Shown one piece after another: positions 1 to 7,596 of a DNA stretch of 26,754 nucleotides. The stretch lies in NCBI GenBank assembly GCA_051654865.1, contig JBOFYV010000136.1, positions 1-26,754 of the forward strand. Direction: 5' to 3'. Within the stretch, counting starts at the first letter, position 1, and every line of letters begins with the position of its first letter. Under the pieces are notes generated by a model. That model searched no databases. It saw nothing but the letters and a program-made list of their open reading frames with translations, and was not told where the DNA came from. Made by a program: the position numbers and the translations under genes. Origin of the DNA: JBOFOR01 sp051654865 (GTDB taxonomy: Bacteria > Bacillota > Clostridia > Peptostreptococcales > Peptostreptococcaceae).

Positions 1-59
1 AATATATTATATTTACGTGGTTATAATAAGTATAGAAAAGAAATGTTTATACCCAAAGT

Positions 60-89
60 TTGTATAACTCTGCAAAAATATGATATGAT
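60..89 (+). promoter_or_regulatory. Candidate sigma-A promoter of the YjdM gene
   Basis: TTGTAT at 60-65 and TATGAT at 84-89 are separated by 18 bp, a plausible -35/-10 pair about 50 bp before the gene start. In DNA this AT-rich such matches arise by chance, so this is a weak call. Confidence 0.35.
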
Positions 90-138
90 ATACTTCGATA
101 AAAAATTACAAATTATAATCAATGGAGGAAATACGACA

Positions 139-486
139 ATGGAACAATTACCAAACTGCCCAAAGTGTAATTCAGAATATACTTACGAAGATGGAAGCCT
201 TCTTGTTTGTCCAGAATGTGCTCATGAATGGAGTTTAGCTGGAGAAAAAGAAAAGGAAGAAGCTAACGTAATAAAAGACGTTAATGGAAATATATTAAAC
301 GATGGTGATGCTGTAACAGTAGTAAAAGATCTTAAAGTTAAAGGAAGTTCATCATCTATAAAAATAGGTACTAAGGTAAAAAGTATAAGATTAGTACCAG
401 ATGCTGCAGATGGACATGATATAGAGTGTAAAATAGATGGTTTTGGAGCTATGAAATTAAAGTCAAGTGTAGTTAAAAAAGCATAA
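139..486 (+). CDS. yjdM: YjdM/PhnA-like zinc-ribbon protein
   Basis: A 115-residue protein matching the YjdM family (formerly PhnA). The N-terminal 30 residues form a zinc ribbon with two CxxC pairs (CPKC near residue 7 and CPEC near residue 26). The C-terminal half is a small beta-rich domain starting at about residue 45 (VKDVNGN.L.DGDAV) and ending in the typical LKSSVVKKA tail. The reading frame stays open back to position 43, but the ATG at 139 is chosen because GGAGG at 124-128 precedes it with good spacing and the family begins at MEQLPNCPKC. The family was first named after the E. coli phosphonate operon but is found widely without phosphonate genes. None are present here, so its role is unknown. 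The gene stands alone, closed by its own terminator at 512-537. Confidence 0.9.
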   Translation: MEQLPNCPKCNSEYTYEDGSLLVCPECAHEWSLAGEKEKEEANVIKDVNGNILNDGDAVTVVKDLKVKGSSSSIKIGTKVKSIRLVPDAADGHDIECKIDGFGAMKLKSSVVKKA

Positions 487-511
487 TATATTTTAGAGTA
501 AACGAACTAAG

Positions 512-537
512 AGCTAGATTATTATCTAGCTTTTTTT
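512..537 (+). terminator. Intrinsic terminator after yjdM
   Basis: An 8-bp perfect stem (AGCTAGAT at 512-519 with ATCTAGCT at 524-531), a 4-nt loop and a run of T at 531-537, 25 bp after the yjdM stop codon. Confidence 0.88.
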
Positions 538-723
538 GATTTAATAATTTTAATTTGATATAATTAGTAATACATAAATTAAAAAAGCAACTAAATTTAA
601 ATAAGTAAAAAAATAATATGACTAAAAATAAAATAGAGAATTCAGAAAATTTCTTTTGAAAGTTATGATTTGAAGGTAAATACTAAATTAAATAAAAAAA
701 AATAAAAATAATAAAAAAAGGTA

Positions 724-754
724 TTGACCGTTACGTAACGTAATCTTATAGAAT
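724..754 (+). promoter_or_regulatory. MerR-type promoter with dyad in a 19-bp spacer
   Basis: TTGACC at 724-729 and TAGAAT at 749-754 are 19 bp apart, the stretched spacing typical of promoters twisted open by MerR-family activators. Within the spacer lies TTACGT-A-ACGTAA (731-743), a dyad broken only at its centre, overlapping the perfect 12-bp palindrome CGTTACGTAACG (729-740). The gene 30 bp downstream encodes a MerR protein, so autoregulation is the simple reading. A 17-bp alternative (-10 TATAGA at 747-752) fits consensus less well. No other promoter-like or coding signal is evident in 541-723, which is A/T-rich. Confidence 0.72.
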
Positions 755-785
755 TAAATTAAGCAATAGCTTTGGGGGAATGAAT

Positions 786-1976
786 ATGAATGAAAAACGT
801 TTTTACACCACTGGTGAAATTGCTAAGATGGCAGGGGTAACTATAAGGACCATTAGGTATTATGATAGTAAGGGGATACTTAAGCCATCGCATCGTAATA
901 GTTCAGGTCATAGGCTATACACAGAAAAGGATTTTATAAAATTAAAGAAAATATTAGCACTTAAGTATTTAGGATTATCTTTAGATGAGGTTATGAATAC
1001 AGAGATAAATGATTTTAAGAAGGATGATATAGTAAAGTCATTAAAATTACAAAAAAACATTTTGAAAAACAAAATAAATCATATGAAAACAGTACTAAGT
1101 GCTATAGAAACAGCAGAATTCAGTATTGAAAATGAAGATGATTTAGATTGGAATAAAACTGTAGATATAATCAAAATTTTAGAAGATGAAAAAGAATTAC
1201 TGCAACAGTATGTAGATTTATCTAATTTAAATGCTAGTGTAAAACTACAAGATCAATTCAGTTCAAATGAGTATGGATGGTATAAGTGGACTTTCAGTAA
1301 ATTGAAACTAGAAAAAGAATATAAAATATTAGAAATTGGGTGTGGTAATGGGGCATTATGGTCTAAAAATATAGATTTTTTATATGATGATTTGGATATA
1401 ACCCTAACAGAAGTTTGTGAAGATATGATAAATGATGCGAAGAAGAATTTAAAACATCATAAAGAAAAATTTAACTTCCAAATAGCAGACCCAAATAATA
1501 TTCCATTTGAAGATGAAAGTTTTGATATAGTAATAGCAAATCACATATTGTTTTATATGAAAGATTTGGACACGGTACTATCTGAAATAAAAAGAGTTCT
1601 TAAAAAAGGTGGTCATTTCTATTGTTCAACTATTGATAGTAGCAATATGAAAGAATTAGAAGAACTAATGCTAGGTTTTAGCAGTCATATTAAAATTTCA
1701 GAAGAGAAACTTTCTAAAAAATTTGGATTACAAAATGGAGAAGGTATATTAGAAAATTATTTTACTAAAGTAGATAAACATTTATATGAAGATAAACTTA
1801 TAGTCAATGATACTGAAGGAATACTGGAATATATCTATTCTATACCAGGGAATATACTAGAGGTAGTAGAAACAAAAAAGAAAGAATTTGAAAACTACGT
1901 TGATAAAAACATACAACAAAATGGGTCGATTTTAATAACAAGTAGAAGTGGTCTATTTGAAAGTATGAAACTATAA
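786..1976 (+). CDS. MerR-family regulator fused to a SAM methyltransferase
   Basis: A 396-residue two-domain protein. Residues about 4-72 are a MerR winged helix-turn-helix (YTTGEIAKMAGVTIRTIRYYD, then GHRLYTEKDF). Residues about 75-110 form the usual long dimerisation helix. From about residue 165 there is a class I methyltransferase: motif I ILEIGCGNG at 181-189, an acidic strand end (LTEVCEDM), and FDIVIANHILFYM with the following RVLKKGGHFYCS. In such fusions the C-terminal domain is presumed to sense or modify the inducing compound, but the ligand here is unknown. Two in-frame ATGs compete. GGGGG at 774-778 lies 1 bp from ATG 780 and 7 bp from ATG 786, so 786 is preferred. No partner transporter gene lies next to it, so its only visible target is its own promoter at 724-754. 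No clear terminator follows. Confidence 0.9.
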   Translation: MNEKRFYTTGEIAKMAGVTIRTIRYYDSKGILKPSHRNSSGHRLYTEKDFIKLKKILALKYLGLSLDEVMNTEINDFKKDDIVKSLKLQKNILKNKINHMKTVLSAIETAEFSIENEDDLDWNKTVDIIKILEDEKELLQQYVDLSNLNASVKLQDQFSSNEYGWYKWTFSKLKLEKEYKILEIGCGNGALWSKNIDFLYDDLDITLTEVCEDMINDAKKNLKHHKEKFNFQIADPNNIPFEDESFDIVIANHILFYMKDLDTVLSEIKRVLKKGGHFYCSTIDSSNMKELEELMLGFSSHIKISEEKLSKKFGLQNGEGILENYFTKVDKHLYEDKLIVNDTEGILEYIYSIPGNILEVVETKKKEFENYVDKNIQQNGSILITSRSGLFESMKL

Positions 1977-2158
1977 TAAAAAAAGTAATGTAATTTTATA
2001 ATTAGTTATTTTATAAATTTATACAATTTTATTTAATATTCGTATAATTAAAATAATAATGTTAAAATAAAAACGAAAAAGGTTGTCTTATTAATATTTA
2101 TCATTAAAAATAAAAACGAAAATTTTTATTAAAATAAACAATTTTTTATTTTAATATA

Positions 2159-2174
2159 TGGAAAACGTTTATTT
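2159..2174 (+). promoter_or_regulatory. Candidate CcpA (cre) site upstream of arcA
   Basis: The core GAAAACGTTT (2161-2170) matches all ten core positions of the clostridial CcpA site described for C. difficile (RRGAAAANGTTTTCWW). The 3' flank deviates at two positions and the 5' flank at one. It lies 140 bp before arcA, upstream of any likely promoter, and carbon control of arginine deiminase operons is common. The assignment to CcpA is inference. Confidence 0.45.
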
Positions 2175-2244
2175 AAAATAAAAAAGTATAAATTTTTTAA
2201 AAATATATTTATTTAATTAGAAAAGTGATTTACAATTCAATTGC

Positions 2245-2270
2245 TAATAAGTTAACAAATAAACTTATTA
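2245..2270 (+). repeat. 9-bp inverted repeat in the arcA 5' region
   Basis: TAATAAGTT (2245-2253) is exactly reverse-complementary to AACTTATTA (2262-2270) across an 8-bp spacer, ending 39 bp before the arcA ATG. It may be an operator for an ArgR- or Crp/Fnr-type regulator or a weak mRNA hairpin. The sequence does not decide which. Confidence 0.5.
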
Positions 2271-2309
2271 CTACACAAAATAATACAACAAGATGGAGAG
2301 GGAATAGTT

Positions 2310-3533
2310 ATGGGAATAAGAGTAACAAGTGAAATCAAGCCACTAAAAAAAGTTCTACTTCATAGACCAGGTTCAGAAATAGAAAATTTAACACCTGAGT
2401 ACTTAGAGAGATTATTATTTGATGATATTCCATTCTTAGAGGTAGCTCAACAAGAGCATGATGTATTCGCTGAAGTATTAAGACAAAATGGGGTAGAAGT
2501 TGTATACTTACACGAATTAGCAGCAGAAGTAATGGGGGACTTAGAAATAAAAGAAAAGTTTTTAAATGAATTTATAAAAGAAGCTGGAGTAGTAAGTCCA
2601 GAATTACATAAAAATGTTTATGATTTTTTAATGAAAATAGAAGATAATGAAGAGTTAATAAGAAAAACTATGGCTGGTATAAATAAAAATGAATTACCAG
2701 AATTAACAAGCAAAAGCTTATCTGATCTAGCAGAAGACGATTATCCATTTGTGGCAGATCCGATGCCAAACTTATACTTTACAAGAGATCCATTTGCAAG
2801 TATAGGAAATGGAGTAAGTTTAAATAAAATGTACTCTGTAACAAGAAACAGGGAAACTATATATGCTGACTACATATTCAACTACCATCCAGATTTTAAA
2901 AATCAAGTTGAAAGATTCTATGATAGAGATTTTGAATACCATATAGAAGGCGGAGACATATTAAACTTAACAGAAAAATGTTTAGCAATAGGTATATCTC
3001 AAAGAACTCAAGCACCTGCTATAGAGCATATAGCTAAGCAAATATTCTTCAACAGTGGTAACAAAGAAATAGAAACAATATTAGCATTCAATATACCAAA
3101 CAACAGAGCTATGATGCACTTAGATACAGTGTTCACTCAAATAGATGTTGATAAATTCACTATACATCCAGGTATACAAGGTCCACTTCAAGTATTTGAA
3201 GTAACTAAAGGAGATGTAGAAGGAGAATTAAAGATAGAAGAAATAAATGCTAAATTAGAAGAAGTATTAGCTAAACACCTTGGAGTTGAAAAAGTTACAT
3301 TAATCCAATGTGGTGGTGGAGATAGAGTTATAGCTGATAGAGAACAATGGAATGATGGTTCAAATACATTATGTATAAAACCAGGAGAAGTAGTTGTTTA
3401 TTCTAGAAACTATGTAACTAATAAATTATTACAAGACAATGGTATAGTGACACATATAATTCCATCAAGTGAATTATCAAGAGGTCGTGGGGGCCCAAGA
3501 TGTATGTCAATGCCTTTAATTAGAGAAGCGTAA
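2310..3533 (+). CDS. arcA: Arginine deiminase
   Basis: ArcA hydrolyses L-arginine to citrulline and ammonia, the first step of the fermentative arginine deiminase pathway. The 407 residues match the normal family length. Recognisable blocks are the N-terminal LKKVLLHRPG, FTRDPFASIG (about 157-166), the EGGD active-site block (about 213), MHLDTVFTQID with the catalytic His (about 269-279), CGGGD near 345, and the C-terminal GRGGPRCMSMPLIRE with the nucleophile at Cys398. GGAGAGGG at 2295-2302 sets the start. It is the first gene of arcABCD. A hairpin spans its stop codon (3521-3555), and arcB follows after 126 bp. A cre-like site lies upstream. All visible catalytic residues are intact. Confidence 0.98.
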   Translation: MGIRVTSEIKPLKKVLLHRPGSEIENLTPEYLERLLFDDIPFLEVAQQEHDVFAEVLRQNGVEVVYLHELAAEVMGDLEIKEKFLNEFIKEAGVVSPELHKNVYDFLMKIEDNEELIRKTMAGINKNELPELTSKSLSDLAEDDYPFVADPMPNLYFTRDPFASIGNGVSLNKMYSVTRNRETIYADYIFNYHPDFKNQVERFYDRDFEYHIEGGDILNLTEKCLAIGISQRTQAPAIEHIAKQIFFNSGNKEIETILAFNIPNNRAMMHLDTVFTQIDVDKFTIHPGIQGPLQVFEVTKGDVEGELKIEEINAKLEEVLAKHLGVEKVTLIQCGGGDRVIADREQWNDGSNTLCIKPGEVVVYSRNYVTNKLLQDNGIVTHIIPSSELSRGRGGPRCMSMPLIREA

Positions 3534-3555
3534 GAATGATAATAAAGCTTCTCTA
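3521..3555 (+). other. Hairpin spanning the arcA stop codon
   Basis: TAGAGAAGC (3521-3529) pairs perfectly with GCTTCTCTA (3547-3555). The loop contains the arcA stop codon. No T-run follows, so it does not look like a terminator. An mRNA processing or stability element between arcA and arcB is the likelier role. Confidence 0.55.
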
Positions 3556-3659
3556 GATAATTAAATTTATAATATTTAAAGAAGTTTTTAAATAAATTTT
3601 TAAATAGAGTTTTTAAGAGTAAATTAAAAATAAATTTATATAACTAGGGGGAATTTACA

Positions 3660-4655
3660 ATGGCAGTTAATTTAAGAGGGCGTTCATTTTTAAAATTATT
3701 AGATTTTACAACAGAGGAAATAAGATATTTATTAGACTTATCTAAAAACTTAAAAGACTTAAAAAGAGCTGGTGTAGTAAATAAGACATTAGAAGGTAAA
3801 AATGTAGCTATACTATTTGAAAAAGACTCTACTAGAACAAGATGTGCATTTGAAGTTGGAGCTATGGATTTAGGTATGGGAGTTACTTACTTAGGACCAA
3901 CAGGATCTCAAATGGGTAAAAAAGAATCTATAGCAGATACTGCTAGAGTTTTAGGAAGAATGTATGATGGTATAGAATATAGAGGATTTTCTCAAGAAAT
4001 AGTTGAAGAATTAGCTAAGTATGCTGGAGTACCTGTATGGAATGGATTAACAGATGAATTCCATCCAACTCAAATGATAGCAGACTTATTAACAATAGAA
4101 GAAAAGTTAGGAAGACTAAAAGGTGTAAACTTTGTTTATATGGGAGATGCTAGAAATAATATGGGTAACTCTTTAATGGTTGCTTGTGCTAAGATGGGGT
4201 TAAACTTTACAGCTTGTGCTCCAAAAGAATTATTCCCAGCAGAAGCGTTAGTTGCTACTTGTAAAGAAATAGCTAATGAAAATAGATGTACTATAACATT
4301 AACTGAAGATGTTATGGAAGGAACTAAGAATGCTGACGTTATATATACTGATGTTTGGGTATCTATGGGAGAGCCAGATGAAGTTTGGGAAGCTAGAATA
4401 AAGCAATTAATGCCATTCCAAGTTAACAAAGCTATTATGGATAATGCTCATCCAGAAGCAATATTTATGCACTGTTTACCAGCATTCCATGATTTAAAAA
4501 CTAAGGTAGGTGCTGAGATGGGTGAAAAATTCGGCATAACTGCTATGGAAGTTACTGATGAAGTATTTGAATCTAAGAAATCTGTGGTATTTGATGAAGC
4601 AGAAAATAGAATGCATACTATAAAAGCAATAATGGCAGCAACTATAGGTCAATAA
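3660..4655 (+). CDS. arcB: Ornithine carbamoyltransferase, catabolic
   Basis: In this operon ArcB runs phosphorolytically: citrulline plus phosphate gives ornithine and carbamoyl phosphate. The 331 residues carry the family signatures in order: the carbamoyl-phosphate loop FEKDSTRTRCAFE (about 54-66), the FHPTQMIADLLT block (about 134-145), a DxxxxxxNSL segment (about 163-172), the ornithine-side VWVSMGE (about 231-237) and HCLPAFHD (about 272-279) with the reactive Cys. The catabolic rather than biosynthetic assignment rests on its place between arcA and arcC. Sequence alone could equally be argF. AGGGGG at 3646-3651 supports the start. Its reaction supplies the carbamoyl phosphate used by ArcC. 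Confidence 0.97.
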   Translation: MAVNLRGRSFLKLLDFTTEEIRYLLDLSKNLKDLKRAGVVNKTLEGKNVAILFEKDSTRTRCAFEVGAMDLGMGVTYLGPTGSQMGKKESIADTARVLGRMYDGIEYRGFSQEIVEELAKYAGVPVWNGLTDEFHPTQMIADLLTIEEKLGRLKGVNFVYMGDARNNMGNSLMVACAKMGLNFTACAPKELFPAEALVATCKEIANENRCTITLTEDVMEGTKNADVIYTDVWVSMGEPDEVWEARIKQLMPFQVNKAIMDNAHPEAIFMHCLPAFHDLKTKVGAEMGEKFGITAMEVTDEVFESKKSVVFDEAENRMHTIKAIMAATIGQ

Positions 4656-4674
4656 GATAAAATAGAATAACCTA

Positions 4675-4828
4675 AGTTTGATACTACTCTTTAGAAATAA
4701 AAAGTAGTATCAAACTAAAAAATTAAGTAGCCTTCAATTTGTTTAGAGATATATAATGGGGGTTATATTTGTCTAGATTATTGTACTACTAGGTATATAG
4801 GAATACCTATAGTAGTAGAAATTTGAAG
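4675..4828 (+). other. Structured arcB-arcC intercistronic RNA, several helices
   Basis: The 211-bp gap holds four possible helices. Helix A is a perfect 14-bp stem (4675-4688 with 4703-4716). Helix B (CTTCAA 4732-4737 with TTGAAG 4823-4828) encloses helix C (ATATAA 4751-4756 with TTATAT 4763-4768, loop TGGGGG) and helix D (4784-4796 with 4803-4817, 13 bp with a 2-nt bulge). No T-run follows A or D, so neither is a normal terminator. AGTAGTA at 4703-4709 could instead pair with TACTACT at 4784-4790, joining A and D in an alternative fold. The arcC ribosome-binding site AGGGGG (4854-4859) lies 26 nt beyond helix B. The RNA may be a processing or stability element, or a cis-regulatory RNA; I recognise no known class. 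Confidence 0.5.
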
Positions 4829-4866
4829 ATACGTGGATAGAAGTTTATTAATTAGGGGGCCAGGTT

Positions 4867-5823
4867 ATGAAAAGATTAGTTATAGCTTTAGGGGGAAATG
4901 CACTAGGAAATAATGCAAAAGAACAGTTAGAATTAGTTAAACATACAGCAAAAACAATAGTAGATCTTTGTGAAGAAGGATACAATGTTATAGTAGGTCA
5001 TGGTAATGGTCCACAAGTAGGTATGATAAATCTAGCAATGGATTTCGCAGCAAACAATGGTGCAAATACTCCTAGTATGCCATTTGCAGAATGTGGATCA
5101 ATGAGTCAAGGGTATATAGGATATCACTTACAACAATCAATAAAGAATGAGTTAAAAGCAAGAAAAATAAATAAAAATGTTGCTACAGTTGTAACTCAAG
5201 TTGTAGTTAATGAAAATGATGAAGCATTTAAGAATTTAACTAAACCTGTAGGCATGTTCTATACAAAAGAAGAAGCAATTAAAATATCTGAAGAAAAAGG
5301 ATACACTTTTGTAGAAGATGCAGGAAGAGGATACAGAAGAGTGGTCGCTTCTCCACAACCACAAAAAATAGTTGAATTAGATACAGTTAAAGACTTAGTT
5401 GATAATGGAACTATAGTAATAACTGTTGGAGGTGGAGGTATACCTGTAATAGAAAAAGAAGATGGTAGATTACAAGGTGTAGCTGCAGTAATAGATAAAG
5501 ATAAGTCAAGTGCTAGGTTAGCAAAAGACCTTGATGCTGAAATGTTAGTTATACTAACTGCTGTTGATAGAGTTTGTATAAACTTCAACAAACCAAATCA
5601 GGAAGAATTAGCATCAATAAATTTAGAGGAAGCTGCAAAATTTATTGAGGAAGGGCATTTTGCTAAAGGTTCTATGCTACCTAAAGTAGAAGCTTGTGTA
5701 GATTTCGTTGAAAATTCTACAAATGGAAAAGCTTTAATAACTTCTCTAGAAAAAGCTAAAGATGCATTATATGGTGAAACGGGTACTATAATATTCAAAG
5801 TAAATGAAACATGTGAAGCATAG
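4867..5823 (+). CDS. arcC: Carbamate kinase
   Basis: ArcC transfers phosphate from carbamoyl phosphate to ADP, producing ATP, ammonia and CO2, the energy-yielding end of the pathway. The 318 residues show the amino-acid-kinase fold signatures: RLVIALGGNALG at the N-terminus, VGHGNGPQVG (about 43-52), GGGGIPV (about 189-195), and AVIDKDKSSARLAKDLDAEMLV (about 207-229) with the conserved Lys and Asp of the nucleotide site. AGGGGG at 4854-4859 fixes the start. It sits between ArcB, which makes its substrate, and the ArcD carrier, with structured gaps on both sides. Length and motifs are complete. Confidence 0.97.
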   Translation: MKRLVIALGGNALGNNAKEQLELVKHTAKTIVDLCEEGYNVIVGHGNGPQVGMINLAMDFAANNGANTPSMPFAECGSMSQGYIGYHLQQSIKNELKARKINKNVATVVTQVVVNENDEAFKNLTKPVGMFYTKEEAIKISEEKGYTFVEDAGRGYRRVVASPQPQKIVELDTVKDLVDNGTIVITVGGGGIPVIEKEDGRLQGVAAVIDKDKSSARLAKDLDAEMLVILTAVDRVCINFNKPNQEELASINLEEAAKFIEEGHFAKGSMLPKVEACVDFVENSTNGKALITSLEKAKDALYGETGTIIFKVNETCEA

Positions 5824-5843
5824 CTAAAACAATGTACAAAGAC

Positions 5844-5885
5844 TAAAGGAAATGTTATTCTATATCTAGAATAATATTTCCTTTA
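5844..5885 (+). other. 18-bp hairpin between arcC and arcD
   Basis: Positions 5844-5861 pair with 5868-5885 over 18 bp, with one G-T wobble and a 6-nt loop. ATTACC rather than a T-run follows, so termination would be inefficient at best. A smaller hairpin (TCTATTT 5904-5910 with AAATAGA 5919-5925) lies just before the arcD ribosome-binding site. It could limit arcD expression or protect the upstream mRNA. Confidence 0.6.
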
Positions 5886-5949
5886 ATTACCATAAAGGAG
5901 TAATCTATTTTATATTCTAAATAGACAAAACAAAAGGGGGATTAATAAA

Positions 5950-7518
5950 ATGGCAAGTAACTCAATGTCTAAGGGGAAAAAGTCTAGAAGCAAGAAAGCT
6001 TTTAAATTCCCATCAGCTTATACGGTACTATTAGCGATAATGATATCTATAGCACTAATAACTCAAATTGTGCCAGGGGTAAAAAAGGCTCAATTAGCAG
6101 ATGTTGTAATGGCACCAGTTACAGGTATGATAGGAGTAAGAGATAATGAATTAAATGATGCAATTTCTGCATCAATGGATGCTGGAGGAATAAATGCAGC
6201 ACTAGATACTATAAATAATGCAGAAGGACCGATAATGAGTGTTTGGAATAGCGGATCACTTAAAGGGGCAATAGATGTTGCATTATTCGTGCTTATAATA
6301 GGTGGTTTCTTAGGGGTTGTAACAGAAACGGGAGCTTTAGATGCAGGTGTTGGAGGTCTTGTTAAGAAGCTAAAAGGAAAAGAGTTAATGTTGATACCAG
6401 TTTTAATGATAATATTCTCATTAGGTGGTAGTTCATACGGAATGGCTGAAGAAACTTTAGCATTCTATGCATTAATAACTGCTACTATGATGGCGGCAGG
6501 GTTTGACCCAATAGTAGCAGTAGGGACAGTATTACTAGGAGCAGGATGTGGAGTTTTAGGTTCAACAGTTAACCCATTTGCTATAGGTGCAGCAATATCT
6601 GCAGCTGGAGCAGTTGGGGTTAAAATAAATCAAGGTGCAACAATAGCTATTGGTGTTATGTTGTGGGTAGTAACGCTAGGAATATCTATAGCATATGTGT
6701 TAAAATATGCTAAAAAAGTTAGAGCTGATAAAACCAAAACAATATTATCTAAAGATGAACTAAAAGCAGCAAATGATACATTTAGTCAAGTTAGTGGAGA
6801 AGTATTAGAATTAAATGGAAAGAGAAAGATGGTTTTAGGACTTTTTGTATTCTCTTTCGTAGTGATGATATTAGGTGTTATTCCATGGAATGACTTTGGG
6901 GTAACTATATTTGACAACACTACATCTTGGTTAAATGGAACTCCATTAGGAGCTTGGTGGTTCCCAGAATTAACAGTATGGTTCTTCTTAATGGCAGTTA
7001 TAATAGGATTAGTATACAGAATGCCAGAACAAAAAATAGTAAAATCATTTATATCAGGATCAGCAGATATGGTAGGGGTAGCTCTTGTAATTGGTATATC
7101 AAGGGGTATATCATTTATGATGGCAAACTCAGGTTTAGATTTATACATATTAGATAAAGCTGCAGGAGTATTAAGTGGTGTATCAGGAATGTTATTTGCT
7201 AATATGGCTTATGTAATATATATGGCGTTATCATTCTTAATACCATCAACATCAGGATTAGCATCAGTGTCTATGCCGATATTTGCACCATTAGCTCAGA
7301 AGTTAAATATAGCACCAGAGATAATAGTAGGAGCATTCTCAGCAGGTTCAGGAATAGTAAACTTAGTAACACCTACATCAGGAGTTGTTATGGGAGGTCT
7401 TGCTATAGCTAAGGTTGATTATAGTACGTGGGTTAAATTTGCCACAAAACTATTAGTTATGATATTTATAGCTACGGTAGTTATATTATCAGTTGTTCCA
7501 ATGTTCTTAGGAATGTAA
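5950..7518 (+). CDS. arcD: YfcC/DcuC-family transporter, probable arginine-ornithine exchanger
   Basis: A 522-residue polytopic membrane protein. It has a Lys-rich cytoplasmic N-terminus (about 1-20), a first membrane helix near 24-45, a long hydrophilic segment (about 46-105), then some ten further hydrophobic helices to the C-terminal LLVMIFIATVVILSVVPMFLGM. Segments such as GGSSYGMAEETLAFYAL, GCGVLGSTVNPFAIGAA and FLIPSTSGLASVSMPIFAPLA are typical of the YfcC group of the DcuC superfamily, which supplies the ArcD carrier in many streptococcal and clostridial arc operons. Arginine/ornithine exchange is inferred from operon position. It differs from the APC-type ArcD of Pseudomonas, and other substrates cannot be excluded. 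AAGGGGG at 5934-5940 supports the start, and a strong terminator follows. Confidence 0.88.
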   Translation: MASNSMSKGKKSRSKKAFKFPSAYTVLLAIMISIALITQIVPGVKKAQLADVVMAPVTGMIGVRDNELNDAISASMDAGGINAALDTINNAEGPIMSVWNSGSLKGAIDVALFVLIIGGFLGVVTETGALDAGVGGLVKKLKGKELMLIPVLMIIFSLGGSSYGMAEETLAFYALITATMMAAGFDPIVAVGTVLLGAGCGVLGSTVNPFAIGAAISAAGAVGVKINQGATIAIGVMLWVVTLGISIAYVLKYAKKVRADKTKTILSKDELKAANDTFSQVSGEVLELNGKRKMVLGLFVFSFVVMILGVIPWNDFGVTIFDNTTSWLNGTPLGAWWFPELTVWFFLMAVIIGLVYRMPEQKIVKSFISGSADMVGVALVIGISRGISFMMANSGLDLYILDKAAGVLSGVSGMLFANMAYVIYMALSFLIPSTSGLASVSMPIFAPLAQKLNIAPEIIVGAFSAGSGIVNLVTPTSGVVMGGLAIAKVDYSTWVKFATKLLVMIFIATVVILSVVPMFLGM

Positions 7519-7536
7519 TTTAAATAAAAATTATAT

Positions 7537-7574
7537 AAACCATAAGACTTATATTAGTCTTATGGTTTTGTTTT
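7537..7574 (+). terminator. Terminator of the arc operon
   Basis: A 13-bp perfect stem (AAACCATAAGACT 7537-7549 with AGTCTTATGGTTT 7556-7568), a 6-nt loop and a T-rich tail TGTTTT. It ends arcABCD 18 bp after the arcD stop. Confidence 0.9.
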
Positions 7575-7596
7575 AAATATAAGAAAGGAAATTACA

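Larger units (their letters stand above)
1977..2309 (+). other. AT-rich gap upstream of arcA, leader and control region
   Basis: A 333-bp gene-free gap, almost wholly A/T. It holds a cre-like site (2159-2174), a 9-bp inverted repeat (2245-2270) and the arcA ribosome-binding site GGAGAGGG at 2295-2302. The best -35-like hexamer is TTTACA at 2229-2234, but no convincing -10 pairs with it, so the arc promoter is not placed. No terminator of the MerR gene and no ORF with a ribosome-binding site is seen. Confidence 0.5.

Noticed and set aside
2012..2023. TATAAATTTATA palindrome as an ArgR box
   Set aside because: Perfect but purely A/T in very AT-rich DNA and almost 290 bp from arcA; chance is likely.
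4136..4429. Minus-strand open frame inside arcB (and similar ones inside arcC, arcD, metH, carA, carB)
   Set aside because: Shadow frames of well-supported genes, with no ribosome-binding sites and no protein-like motifs.
4656..4866. T-box or known riboswitch before arcC
   Set aside because: No T-box consensus (AGGGTGGNACCGCG) and no terminator; helices fit no class I can recall.
6927..7157. Plus-strand open frame of 76 codons inside arcD
   Set aside because: Out of frame within a conserved transporter gene; composition is typical of a shadow frame.
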